DNA from: Phycisphaerae bacterium
GTDB lineage: Bacteria > Planctomycetota > Phycisphaerae > UBA1845
DNA length: 64,000 nucleotides
NCBI GenBank assembly: GCA_024102815.1
Contig: JAGFJJ010000048.1
Location: 1 to 64,000 of the forward strand
Direction: 5' to 3'
Positions 22,997-30,323 of the stretch are shown here, one piece after another. The notes under the pieces were generated by a model, which saw only the letters and a list, made by a program, of their open reading frames with translations, did not search any database and was not told the DNA's origin. Both the position numbers and the translations under genes were made by a program. The first letter of the stretch is position 1. Each line of letters starts with the position of its first letter.

Positions 22997-23767
22997 TCAC
23001 ACCAGTGAACGTCCGCCGTCGATAACCAGCGTCTCCCCCGTGACGTACGACGCGTCGTCCGAAAACAACCAGATCACCGCGCGAGCCATTTCCTCGGGCG
23101 TCCCGAACCGCCCTGCGGGTTGCTCGGCAAGCAAACGGGCTTCCACCTCTCCGCCGCTGCCCACGATCCCTTCAAACATCGCCGTCTTCACGTACCCCGG
23201 ACAGATCGCGTTGATGCGAACACCTCTCCCGGCATACTCCACGGCCGCGAATCGTGTCATCGCTTCCACGCCCTGCTTGCTCACCACGTACGGCAGAGAC
23301 GAGAACGATCCGGTTCGTGCCGCGGCGGAACCGCAGTTGACGATCACGCCCGATTCCTGCTTCCGCATGCGCCGCAGTTCGTACTTCAAACACAGCCACA
23401 CGCCGCGCAGATTGACACCAACCACACGCTCCCAATTGTCCAGGGAGCACTCCGCCGTCCGGGCCATGGGCGAGCCCAGCACCCCGGCGTTGTTGAACGC
23501 CAGGTCCAGCCGCCCAAACCGCTTGGCGGCCGTGTCGATCAGCCGCTTGACCTCGTCGTCGCGCGAGACATCGGTCCTCACAAACATGGCCCGCGCCGCG
23601 TCGTGCGCGGCGAGTTCGGCGGCGAATGGCTCACCGGCGCGCTCATCCACGTCGGCGAGGACCACGGCCGCGCCTTCATCAAACAGCATTTGCGCCACGC
23701 ACCGGCCGATGCCGGAGGCGGCACCGGTAATCACCGCGACCTTGTCTGCAAAGCGTTGTGTCGACAT
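22997..23767 (-). CDS. SDR family NAD(P)-dependent oxidoreductase
   Basis: A 256-residue classical short-chain dehydrogenase. The cofactor motif is TGAASGIG near residue 15, the acidic residue after the second strand is in LADVDE (favouring NAD), the NNAG motif is present, and the catalytic Ser and Tyr-x3-Lys lie in SAAARTGSFSSLPYVVSK with the normal 13-residue spacing. The C-terminal IDGGRSLV is typical of 3-oxoacyl-ACP-reductase / glucose-dehydrogenase-like members. The ATG at 23767 is preferred over an upstream in-frame start at 23788, since MSTQRFADKVAVITG is the normal N-terminus. It stands alone between a terminator and the exported-protein block. The substrate cannot be inferred. Confidence 0.9.
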   Translation of the reverse strand: MSTQRFADKVAVITGAASGIGRCVAQMLFDEGAAVVLADVDERAGEPFAAELAAHDAARAMFVRTDVSRDDEVKRLIDTAAKRFGRLDLAFNNAGVLGSPMARTAECSLDNWERVVGVNLRGVWLCLKYELRRMRKQESGVIVNCGSAAARTGSFSSLPYVVSKQGVEAMTRFAAVEYAGRGVRINAICPGYVKTAMFEGIVGSGGEVEARLLAEQPAGRFGTPEEMARAVIWLFSDDASYVTGETLVIDGGRSLV

Positions 23768-23785
23768 GCTGCGTCCTGCTCCGCG

Positions 23786-23826
23786 CAAGAAGAAACGGCC
23801 GGCGCATCGTACTGGGCGCCGGCCGT
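23786..23826 (-). terminator. Rho-independent terminator after the cysteine-rich gene
   Basis: On the minus strand an 11-bp perfect stem (ACGGCCGGCGC with GCGCCGGCCGT, arms at 23816-23826 and 23795-23805, 10-base loop) is followed by TTTCTTCTT (23794-23786). It lies 33 bases beyond the stop of the cysteine-rich repeat gene and just ahead of the SDR gene, separating the two transcripts. Confidence 0.8.
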
Positions 23827-23859
23827 CTCGTCATGCTGCATCGTGATCGCTCACATCCG

Positions 23860-26121
23860 CTACCGCCGCGCGTTGGGCTTCTGCGGGCGGCTGTCCGACC
23901 GCCCCGCGGTGCACGTATTCGCATTGCAGAGGGTATCGGCACCCTGCGGCGACCCACCCGCCTGGAGGCATGCGGTTCGGCGCAGGTTCACACAGGTACC
24001 ATCGCGCAGGCAACAGGCCTGGGTCAAAAGGGGACACTCGGCGGAGGCACAGTCGCTACCCGCCGCGCCGGGCTGACCACCGGCGCTGAAACACTCCAGC
24101 AGCGGAACGTCACTGCATGTCGCGTCGGCGAAGCAGCAGGCAACCGTCGGCGTCTTGCACAGGTCGGGTTCGCAGATGGAACCCGAGCCGCGCGGGCGAC
24201 CGCCCGCCTGTAAACACGCCAGCCCCCGAAGGTCCTGACACGACTCGTCCGGCAAGCAGCACGCCTGCAACAGGCGCTCGCAGGTCGTTTCCGCACAGGT
24301 GCTGCCCATGGCTCCCGGACGTCCACCGGATTCGAAGCAATCGACCAACGGGCGGTCGCTGCACGAACCATCCTCCAGGCAGCAGGCCACCTTGGGTTCA
24401 ACACATGCATTGGGTCCGCACACGGAGTCGGCGCCTTGCGGAACGCCGCTCATTTGCAGGCACTCGAACGGGCGAAGATCCTGGCACGGTGCATCTTCAA
24501 AGCAGCACGCCTGCGTCAGACGACGGCACGTCGTCGTCGCACAATCCGTTCCATCCATGCCGGGCGTCCCGCCGGCTTCACGACAAGCCGCGCGCGACAG
24601 GTCGTCGCACGTACCGCTCGCGAAACAGCATGCCACCGTTGGGGGTACGCAGATGTTGGCGGTGCAAGATGAGTTTGCACCCTGGGGCATCCCGCCCATG
24701 GAGAAGCACTCGAACACGCGCAGCTCCTGGCAGACCTGATCCGGCAGACAGCAGGCCTGAACCAGACGCGGACACTCAGCCTGCTCGCAGGTGCTGCCGG
24801 CCGGTCCGGGGCGCCCGTCGGCACCACGACATTCACTGGCGGGAAGATCGCTGCACGTGCCATCCGGGAAGCAACAGGCAACCGTCGGAACGGCACACGT
24901 ACCGGCTTCGCAGACGGAATCCATCCCCTGCGGACGGCCGCCTGCCTGGAAGCACTCGAGGGGGAGAAGATCCTGACACACCTCATCCGTAAGGCAGCAG
25001 GCCTGCGTGCGCTGCGGGCAGGTTGCTTCTTCACAGGTGCTGTTCAGCGGTCCGGGGCGTCCGCCCTCGGCACGGCAGTCCTGGGCCAGCAGATCGGAGC
25101 AGGTTCCGTCCGGGAAACAGCACGCCCGCGTGAACTGGCGGCACTCGACGGTGTTGCAGTTGCTGCCGGCCGGTCCCGGTTCGCCGTCCGGATCGAAGTA
25201 GCAATCGAAGTACTTCTCGTCGGTGCAAGTGCCATCGAGGTGACAGCAGGCGATGGGAATGTCCTGGCTGCAGAGGCCTTCGCGGCAGCGGCTGCCCGCG
25301 GGCTGGGGAAGGCCGTCCATCTGCGTGCACTCAAACCGGCGAAGATCGAGACAAATCTGGTCGAGGTAGAAGCAGCAGGCCACCGTGACCTGCCGGCACT
25401 GGGTCGTGTTGCAGTTGCTGCCGGGACGACCGGGGCGGCCATCTTCCGCGCGGCAATCGAGCGCCGGCATGTCGGCGCAGGTGCCGTTCGGGAAGCAGCA
25501 TGCCACCGTCTCCGGCTGGCAGCTCACCGCGGTGCAGCTTGTGTCCTGGCCCTGGGGACGTCCGCCCTGGCGGAAGCACTCGAACGCGCGCAGTTCCTGG
25601 CACGGCCCGTCCGCAAAGCAGCAAGCCTGGGTCTGGCGCGGGCAGTTCGCGTTGGCGCACGTGCTGTCGGTCGCTCCCGGGCGTCCGCCCTGGGCGCGGC
25701 AGTCGTTCGGCAGCAGCTCCTTGCACGTGGCGTCCGGGAAGCAGCAGGATCGCTTATCGGACGGACAGGTTGTCGTCGCACATTTGCTTCCCGCGTTGCC
25801 CGGCTGACCACCCTGGCCGAGGCATTCGAAAGCCCCCAGATCCGCGCACGTACCGTCGCGGAAGCAGCAAGCAAATGTCTCGGGAGTGCAGTCGACGGCG
25901 CCACAACGGCTTCCGATGGAATGCGGCGTCCCGCCCATGTCGCGGCAATCGCGCGGCTTGAGGTCTTCGCAGGTTCCATCCGGCAGGCAACAGGCCCGCT
26001 CGAATAACTCGTTTCCATCCTCGGCGCTCTGGCCGCGCGCAGTGTTCCAGCTCCAGATCGACGTACAAAGAACAGCCAAGACCCATACCCACCAACCCCG
26101 TCTCGTTGAAGTTCCGATCAT
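23860..26121 (-). CDS. Secreted cysteine-rich protein with 17 tandem CC-x-C repeats
   Basis: 753 residues. The signal peptide is WWVWVLAVLCTSIWSWNTARG. From residue 43 almost to the end the protein is 17 tandem repeats of about 41 residues, each with six cysteines in the pattern ACC-x(5)-C-x(7)-C-x(12-13)-C-x(5)-C. The repeats alternate between two types. One ends GGRPG and is followed by (T/L)QACC; the other carries CQDLR, ends GGRPQG and is followed by TVACC, so the true unit is about 82 residues. It has no C-terminal anchor, only a short basic tail. The ATG at 26121 follows GGGGAAGGAGG. A disulfide-rich fibrous or surface protein is the natural reading; similar CC-x-C repeats occur in planctomycete secreted proteins, but I know of no assigned function. 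Confidence 0.85.
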   Translation of the reverse strand: MIGTSTRRGWWVWVLAVLCTSIWSWNTARGQSAEDGNELFERACCLPDGTCEDLKPRDCRDMGGTPHSIGSRCGAVDCTPETFACCFRDGTCADLGAFECLGQGGQPGNAGSKCATTTCPSDKRSCCFPDATCKELLPNDCRAQGGRPGATDSTCANANCPRQTQACCFADGPCQELRAFECFRQGGRPQGQDTSCTAVSCQPETVACCFPNGTCADMPALDCRAEDGRPGRPGSNCNTTQCRQVTVACCFYLDQICLDLRRFECTQMDGLPQPAGSRCREGLCSQDIPIACCHLDGTCTDEKYFDCYFDPDGEPGPAGSNCNTVECRQFTRACCFPDGTCSDLLAQDCRAEGGRPGPLNSTCEEATCPQRTQACCLTDEVCQDLLPLECFQAGGRPQGMDSVCEAGTCAVPTVACCFPDGTCSDLPASECRGADGRPGPAGSTCEQAECPRLVQACCLPDQVCQELRVFECFSMGGMPQGANSSCTANICVPPTVACCFASGTCDDLSRAACREAGGTPGMDGTDCATTTCRRLTQACCFEDAPCQDLRPFECLQMSGVPQGADSVCGPNACVEPKVACCLEDGSCSDRPLVDCFESGGRPGAMGSTCAETTCERLLQACCLPDESCQDLRGLACLQAGGRPRGSGSICEPDLCKTPTVACCFADATCSDVPLLECFSAGGQPGAAGSDCASAECPLLTQACCLRDGTCVNLRRTACLQAGGSPQGADTLCNANTCTAGRSDSRPQKPNARR
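23902..25995 (-). repeat. 17 tandem ~123-bp coding repeats, alternating A/B types
   Basis: The coding repeats of the cysteine-rich protein have a period of about 123 bases with small length changes in units 6 and 7. Odd and even units resemble their next-but-one neighbours more than their immediate neighbours, most clearly in units 8 to 17. This implies growth by duplication of a two-unit block. The DNA copies have diverged, which suggests an old array under protein-level constraint. Confidence 0.8.
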
Positions 26122-26469
26122 CGGACCTCAACCTCCTTCCCCAGATTGTGCTCTGCGCAGAATGACAATACGGTCGGCGACGGTCATCGTGCGACCATGT
26201 CAATTCACCATTTTCCGGCCCGATAAAATCAAGCCACAGCGTATCGGTTTCGCGCAAGAAGGTCAAGTTTTCGGATCGATAAAGTTGCAGTTGATTCGAT
26301 TGAACTTGAAACTGTGCGGCGTGCAAGGGTACGATGGTTCGGTCGCGTTCTCGCCGTGGGATTCTCCGTGGAGTCCGGTGGAGCGGGGGAGGCAGGAACC
26401 GAATCAATACAGGCAAGATTGTCGAGATCGCGGCGAGGCATACTCGGCGTCGAGGGGGGAAGAACTTAC
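26122..26469. other. Divergent intergenic region, no gene seen
   Basis: The 348 bases lie between the minus-strand cysteine-rich gene and the plus-strand PEP-CTERM gene and must contain both promoters. An AT-rich stretch near 26220-26300 is the most likely promoter zone, but no hexamer pair is convincing on either strand. Confidence 0.4.
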
Positions 26470-27336
26470 ATGTCTGCAAGATTGTCAGCCGCACTGTCTC
26501 TTCTCAGCCTTTGCGTGTTTGCTTCCGCGTCCGCCGCCCAGGTGAATCCGATCGTATTCGCCGTGGAGGACGACGTGTTGTTCCGCATCAACGGCGCCAA
26601 CGTGGGCCGTTACTTCCTGAGCGACAAGCTTACGGCACTGGATTTCGACGACCACGGCGTGCTCTGGGGCGTCGGGGTCGATGACGACAACAACAACCTG
26701 TACGAGCTCTATCGCATCGACGATCCATTCGGCACGCCCACGCTCAACCTCGTCAGCGAGAATATCGATCGGCGCACGGAGTCCATCATCTGGGTAGGCT
26801 CCACGTTGTACGGCATACAGGGCAGCAACGTGGATGCGCCGCAGACGCTGGTCACGCTTGATCCGAACACGGGGGCGGCTACGCCCGTGGGCGTGACGGG
26901 CAACACAGGCATCAACCCCGAGCAGGTCGGCGGCATCGCCATCAAGGACGGCATCATGTACGCCCTGAACAATCGCCTGCCCGGCGAGCTCTATTCCATC
27001 GATTGGACGCTGAGCAGCGGCACCGATCCGACTGCCACATTCCTCACCGCCACGAGCCCCGCAACGCTGTTCGTGGTCACGGACGGTCTGGACAATGACC
27101 CCAACGGCGGACCGCTCTGGGCGATGATTCGCAGGGGCAACATCATCGGCTCGGACATCGGCGTTTACCGCCTGGACGAGACCACCGGCCAACTTACGCT
27201 CGTCTATGATTTGAGCGACCTGACCGACGTCCGCGGGGCCTCCGGACTTGCGGTGATCCCTGAACCGGCGACGCTCTTGCTTCTGCTGGCCGGCGCCGCT
27301 CCGCTGGTACTGCGCCGCCGCTCCAAGCGGCCGTAG
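26470..27336 (+). CDS. PEP-CTERM surface protein
   Basis: 288 residues. The ATG at 26470 is chosen because GAGGGGGGAAG lies 10 bases ahead and a clean signal peptide follows (LSAALSLLSLCVFASASAAQ). An upstream in-frame extension to 26314 has no signal character. The body has propeller-like segments (LTALDFDDHGVLWGVGVDD, IIWVGSTLYGIQG, GGIAIKDGIMYALNN). The C-terminus is a textbook PEP-CTERM signal: VIPEPATLLLLLAGAAPL followed by VLRRRSKRP. Such proteins are exported and processed by an exosortase (not in this window), usually to the outer surface or exopolymer. The specific role is unknown. Confidence 0.92.
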   Translation: MSARLSAALSLLSLCVFASASAAQVNPIVFAVEDDVLFRINGANVGRYFLSDKLTALDFDDHGVLWGVGVDDDNNNLYELYRIDDPFGTPTLNLVSENIDRRTESIIWVGSTLYGIQGSNVDAPQTLVTLDPNTGAATPVGVTGNTGINPEQVGGIAIKDGIMYALNNRLPGELYSIDWTLSSGTDPTATFLTATSPATLFVVTDGLDNDPNGGPLWAMIRRGNIIGSDIGVYRLDETTGQLTLVYDLSDLTDVRGASGLAVIPEPATLLLLLAGAAPLVLRRRSKRP

Positions 27337-27747
27337 CATTCATACGCCCCATAAATCGCCGCTATTCACCTTTCAACGTTCAGACTGCCGGCATACGTGC
27401 GCGCAGCGCTACCCTCATGCATTGCGGAAATCTTGAATCGGCGCTGACGGCCGGCTTCGCCATGCCCCAATGGCGTTGCCCAATCCCGGCGGCGTGTTGC
27501 TCCGAATCAACACGCTGTCAGAAACGGATCGACGCGAGCCTTGCCTGAAAAGCCCCCGCCGAGCCACAAAGCCATATATGCAAACAGGTTAGGGATCCGT
27601 CGCCGACAGACGGCCCGCAGGGTGCCAAACGGCATGGCCGATGCCATTCGACAGCAGTCCCGCGGCATCGGCCGCCGGATCAAAGGGGGAATCGAAGCGC
27701 TGGCGGAGGCGGTTCGTTTGCCGGTTCCGTCCTGAGAGGGGGAAGAC
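27337..27747. other. Intergenic region, possible tiny ORF only
   Basis: No convincing gene. A 33-codon frame (27634-27735, MADAIRQQSRGIGRRIKGG...) ends 12 bases before the coiled-coil gene. It is basic and lacks a ribosome-binding site, so I do not call it. AAAGGGGGAA occurs inside it near 27682. The promoter for the coiled-coil gene should be here but is not recognisable. Confidence 0.35.
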
Positions 27748-28032
27748 ATGCGGATGGACGAGGGAACTTTCCAACGCAAGTTGGCCGAGCTGATCGCCGA
27801 GATCGGCACGCTGCCGGCCGACAAGCGCGACAAGCTGGAAATGCTGGCCGAACAGACCCGCCAGCGTCACGAGCAGCTCAAGCAGACGGTGAACAGCCTT
27901 CAGGAGAGCATTGACTTCATTCGCCTGAGCATCAAGTACATGCTGTTCGATCTGGAGGCTACGCGCCGGGAGAATGCCCAACTCCGCAAACTGCTGGACG
28001 ACCAGCAGCAGCCCCCACAGTCGGGATTTTAG
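27748..28032 (+). CDS. Small coiled-coil protein of unknown function
   Basis: 94 residues, no signal peptide or membrane segment. Nearly the whole chain is predicted to be helical with heptad-like spacing (LAELIAEIGTLPADKRDKL, LEMLAEQTRQRHEQL, LEATRRENAQLRKLLDDQ), ending in a short Gln/Pro tail. GAGAGGGGGAAGAC directly precedes the ATG, so initiation should be efficient. The segment VNSLQESIDFIRLSIKYM suggests an oligomerising core. I do not recognise the family; it could be a regulatory or scaffold peptide. A structured region and a strong terminator follow it. Confidence 0.7.
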   Translation: MRMDEGTFQRKLAELIAEIGTLPADKRDKLEMLAEQTRQRHEQLKQTVNSLQESIDFIRLSIKYMLFDLEATRRENAQLRKLLDDQQQPPQSGF

Positions 28033-28055
28033 ATATATGGGACTTGCGTCTGTGT

Positions 28056-28191
28056 GACCCTTCGAGGGGGGAACGAAGGGTCTTACCGGCGATTCGCTGG
28101 AAGCATACGAGGGACGAGGGGACCCAAGTGCTCGCGAATCGCCGTGTCTTTTGCATAGGCCCGCGGGTCGATCACGATCCGCGGGCTTTTT
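28056..28191 (+). ncRNA. Structured RNA candidate (3' UTR or small RNA)
   Basis: Three stems fill this stretch. A perfect 9-bp hairpin (GACCCTTCG at 28056-28064 with CGAAGGGTC at 28074-28082) displays AGGGGGGAA in its loop. A perfect 11-bp long-range helix (CGGCGATTCGC at 28087-28097 with GCGAATCGCCG at 28134-28144) encloses 36 purine-rich bases. A terminator hairpin ends it. TAGATATAT just upstream (28030-28038) could act as a -10 element for an independent transcript. It does not match 6S, 4.5S, tmRNA or RNase P as I know them. It could equally be the structured 3' end of the coiled-coil mRNA. Confidence 0.45.
28159..28191 (+). terminator. Rho-independent terminator
   Basis: A 12-bp stem (GCCCGCGGGTCG with CGATCCGCGGGC, one G-U pair) with the tetraloop ATCA is followed by five T residues (28187-28191). 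It is oriented to stop plus-strand transcription from the coiled-coil gene or RNA candidate before the convergent peroxidase gene. Confidence 0.9.
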
Positions 28192-28223
28192 CTCGCGCGT
28201 TCTTGCTCCGACTCCGAGGCAGA

Positions 28224-29675
28224 TCAAATCCCCGCGGTTTGGGGGCTGTCGAGCGGGCGGCCGCGATAATTGCCGGTCAGCGTCTTGAGGAAGTCCACCA
28301 CGCGCTCGGCCTCGGCGTCGGTGAAGTCCCTGTAACCCTGGTAGTGGGCCATGCTCTTGACCGCGTCCTTCATCGTCTTCTGACTTCCGTCGTGGAAATA
28401 GGGATACGTCAGGGCGATGTTGCGGAGCGTTGGCACGCGAAACGCGTGGCGGTCGCGCTCCTTCCGGGTGACGTTGAATCGGCCCAGATCCGCATCGGTC
28501 GGGTTGCCACGGTCGGCGAAGTAGTCCGCCCGACGGCCCATCAACTCGAAGGATTGTCCGCCCAGGTTCTTGCCGACATGGCAGTTGGCGCAGGCGTTAT
28601 CACGGAAGAGATGGAGTCCGGCCAACTCCGCTTCGGATAGGGCGTTCGTGTCGCCCTCCAGGTAGCGATCGAATTTCGCACCCGGTGTGACGAGGGTCTT
28701 CTCGAATTCCGCGATGGCGTCGGTGACGGTGTCTGCGGAGAAGCCCTCGGGATACGCGGCCCGAAACGCCTGAGCGAGTTCCGCGTCCGCCTCGAGTCGC
28801 GGCAGAACCTGTTCCCAGGTGGCGCCCATCTCCTTGGGGTTGGTAACCGGCCCGCCGGCCTGCTCTTTCAAATCGGCCGCCCGCCCATCCCAGAACTGGC
28901 GGATGTGGAAGACCGCGTTGTAGACGGTGGGCGCATTGATCGGGCCGATCGCTCCGGCGATTCCCGCGGAGGTCGCGCGCCGGTCGCACCCGCCAGTGTC
29001 AAGAGCATGGCACGTCGCGCAGGAGATCGTGCCGTCACCGGACAAGCGCGTGTCATGATAGAGCGTGTCGCCCAAGGCAACTTTGGCGGAATCCACGGGT
29101 ACGCTATCCGGAAGTGGTTGCAGGGCGTCCGCGGCGAACGTGGGAGCTGCCGAGCCCGTCGCGTAGTGCTCCTGGCGCGTCCGGCTCACCCAGCGCTCGA
29201 TGGCCTGACGCTCGCCGTCCCCGAGTGCGCGGTCCCAGTGAAGTGCAACGTAGCGCATGGGAGGCATGATCCGCTCATCGAGCACATACTCGAGCTTGGC
29301 CAGGGCAGGCTCGGAGACCGCTCCATTCGCACCGGGCACCGCGTCGATCATCAGGTCGAAGTAACGAGTACCCTTGGTCATGTCCGACTGGATGAGCCCT
29401 CGGGCGATGGGCAGGCGGGCGTACAGGGGCAGCCTCGCGTCGTTCGAATGGCAGTCCAGGCAGTTGCTTTCCAGGGCCACGGCGGCGGAATGGTAGAGCC
29501 CGTCCCCGGCAGCAGCCTGACTTAATGGAGTTCCCTCCGCAGGATGCAGGAACAGGTTCGATACCGGAAGGGCGATGATCAGCAGCAGCACGACGACAAC
29601 GATTGCGGCGATGATCCGGCGGCCTTTACGCTTCTCCGGACGAGCCGCTTCGACTTTCTGGGGTTGTTCGCTCAT
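28224..29675 (-). CDS. Triheme cytochrome c peroxidase (YhjA-like)
   Basis: 483 residues with one N-terminal membrane helix (IIAAIVVVVLLLIIALPVS), so it is tethered and faces the periplasm. It has three CxxCH haem sites: CLDCH at residue 72 within a separate N-terminal haem-binding domain, then CATCH and CANCH of a diheme CcpA/MauG-type peroxidase. The motifs NAPTVYNAVF and FRVPTLRNIALT surrounding the haems are normal for the family. The extra N-terminal haem domain matches the layout of E. coli YhjA, a quinol-linked peroxidase. It probably reduces hydrogen peroxide using electrons from the quinol pool. CGGAG lies 7-8 bases before the ATG. It stands alone. Confidence 0.92.
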   Translation of the reverse strand: MSEQPQKVEAARPEKRKGRRIIAAIVVVVLLLIIALPVSNLFLHPAEGTPLSQAAAGDGLYHSAAVALESNCLDCHSNDARLPLYARLPIARGLIQSDMTKGTRYFDLMIDAVPGANGAVSEPALAKLEYVLDERIMPPMRYVALHWDRALGDGERQAIERWVSRTRQEHYATGSAAPTFAADALQPLPDSVPVDSAKVALGDTLYHDTRLSGDGTISCATCHALDTGGCDRRATSAGIAGAIGPINAPTVYNAVFHIRQFWDGRAADLKEQAGGPVTNPKEMGATWEQVLPRLEADAELAQAFRAAYPEGFSADTVTDAIAEFEKTLVTPGAKFDRYLEGDTNALSEAELAGLHLFRDNACANCHVGKNLGGQSFELMGRRADYFADRGNPTDADLGRFNVTRKERDRHAFRVPTLRNIALTYPYFHDGSQKTMKDAVKSMAHYQGYRDFTDAEAERVVDFLKTLTGNYRGRPLDSPQTAGI

Positions 29676-30323
29676 GTCAAACTCCGATTCTGATGCTGTC
29701 TGTGTGTATCCGGATTGCGGGACACGTATCCGCTGAACAAAGCGCCCGCGGCGGATGCCGCGCGCCGAACAACCGGCGCCGGCGAGCCACTGGATCTACG
29801 GGGAATTTCTTGCATGATTCGGACCAGTGGCTCGTAACATCCGAAGCGGTCTGAACTTGACTTCGTGGAAGGGCGATCCGCGTGATCGGCCAGGCCTGGG
29901 CAACGCCGGGTGCTGGCCGTGATGGCACTCTCGCGGATGACCGCACGCGCTGTCCAAACGTGGAGCCGCACCGTTTCACTCCCTTGCATTGGGGCTTTCT
30001 TTCTCTGGTTCTCGTTGGTATTTCCCCCGAGCAAGCTGACGGAAACCGGCGTGTATTCCCTCTCCGGACCGACCCGCGCGACGCTGAGACGCCGGGCCAA
30101 TGTTACAAGCAAGGCAAGGGGATTTGCGGTAGGATGTTTCAAGGCGTGGGAGGGGCGGCGGGCCAGCCCGGCGGGCGGCGTTGGCACGCCGCTTGCAATG
30201 TGAAATCATCGACGACGGCAAACAATGGGTAGCTATCGCGCGGACGCCGCCGTTGCCACAGACCTCTCGCCGAGCCGCGCCGGGCGAGAAGAGCTTCATC
30301 TTTTGAAAAGGAGCACGTAGACC
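29676..30323. other. Divergent intergenic region with sigma-54 promoter
   Basis: The 648 bases lie between the peroxidase (minus) and glutamate dehydrogenase (plus). The frames that cross it are rich in Arg, Ser and Pro and have no family resemblance. Apart from the sigma-54 promoter at 30181 I see no recognisable gene, and no palindromic activator site could be confirmed by eye. Confidence 0.5.
30181..30197 (+). promoter_or_regulatory. Sigma-54 (RpoN) promoter of the glutamate dehydrogenase gene
   Basis: TTGGCACGCCGCTTGCA matches the RpoN consensus TGGCACG-N4-TTGCA. The -24 GG is at 30183-30184 and the -12 GC at 30195-30196, with the required 10-base separation. Transcription would begin near 30208, giving a leader of about 115 bases before the ATG. 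A nitrogen-metabolism gene directly downstream makes the assignment biologically sensible, and an activator of the NtrC class would be needed. Confidence 0.8.

Noticed and set aside
23902..25995. CRISPR-like periodicity of the cysteine-rich region
   Set aside because: The period is about 123 bases without identical repeats or unique spacers, and the frame is open across it, so it is a coding tandem repeat.
27541..27735. A small plus-strand frame just ahead of the coiled-coil gene
   Set aside because: Starts at TTG, lacks a ribosome site, is basic and has no recognisable pattern.
29672..30187. A 171-codon minus-strand frame in the gap before gdhA
   Set aside because: No conserved motif, no ribosome site, and composition typical of shadow frames. 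It would also overlap the promoter zone.
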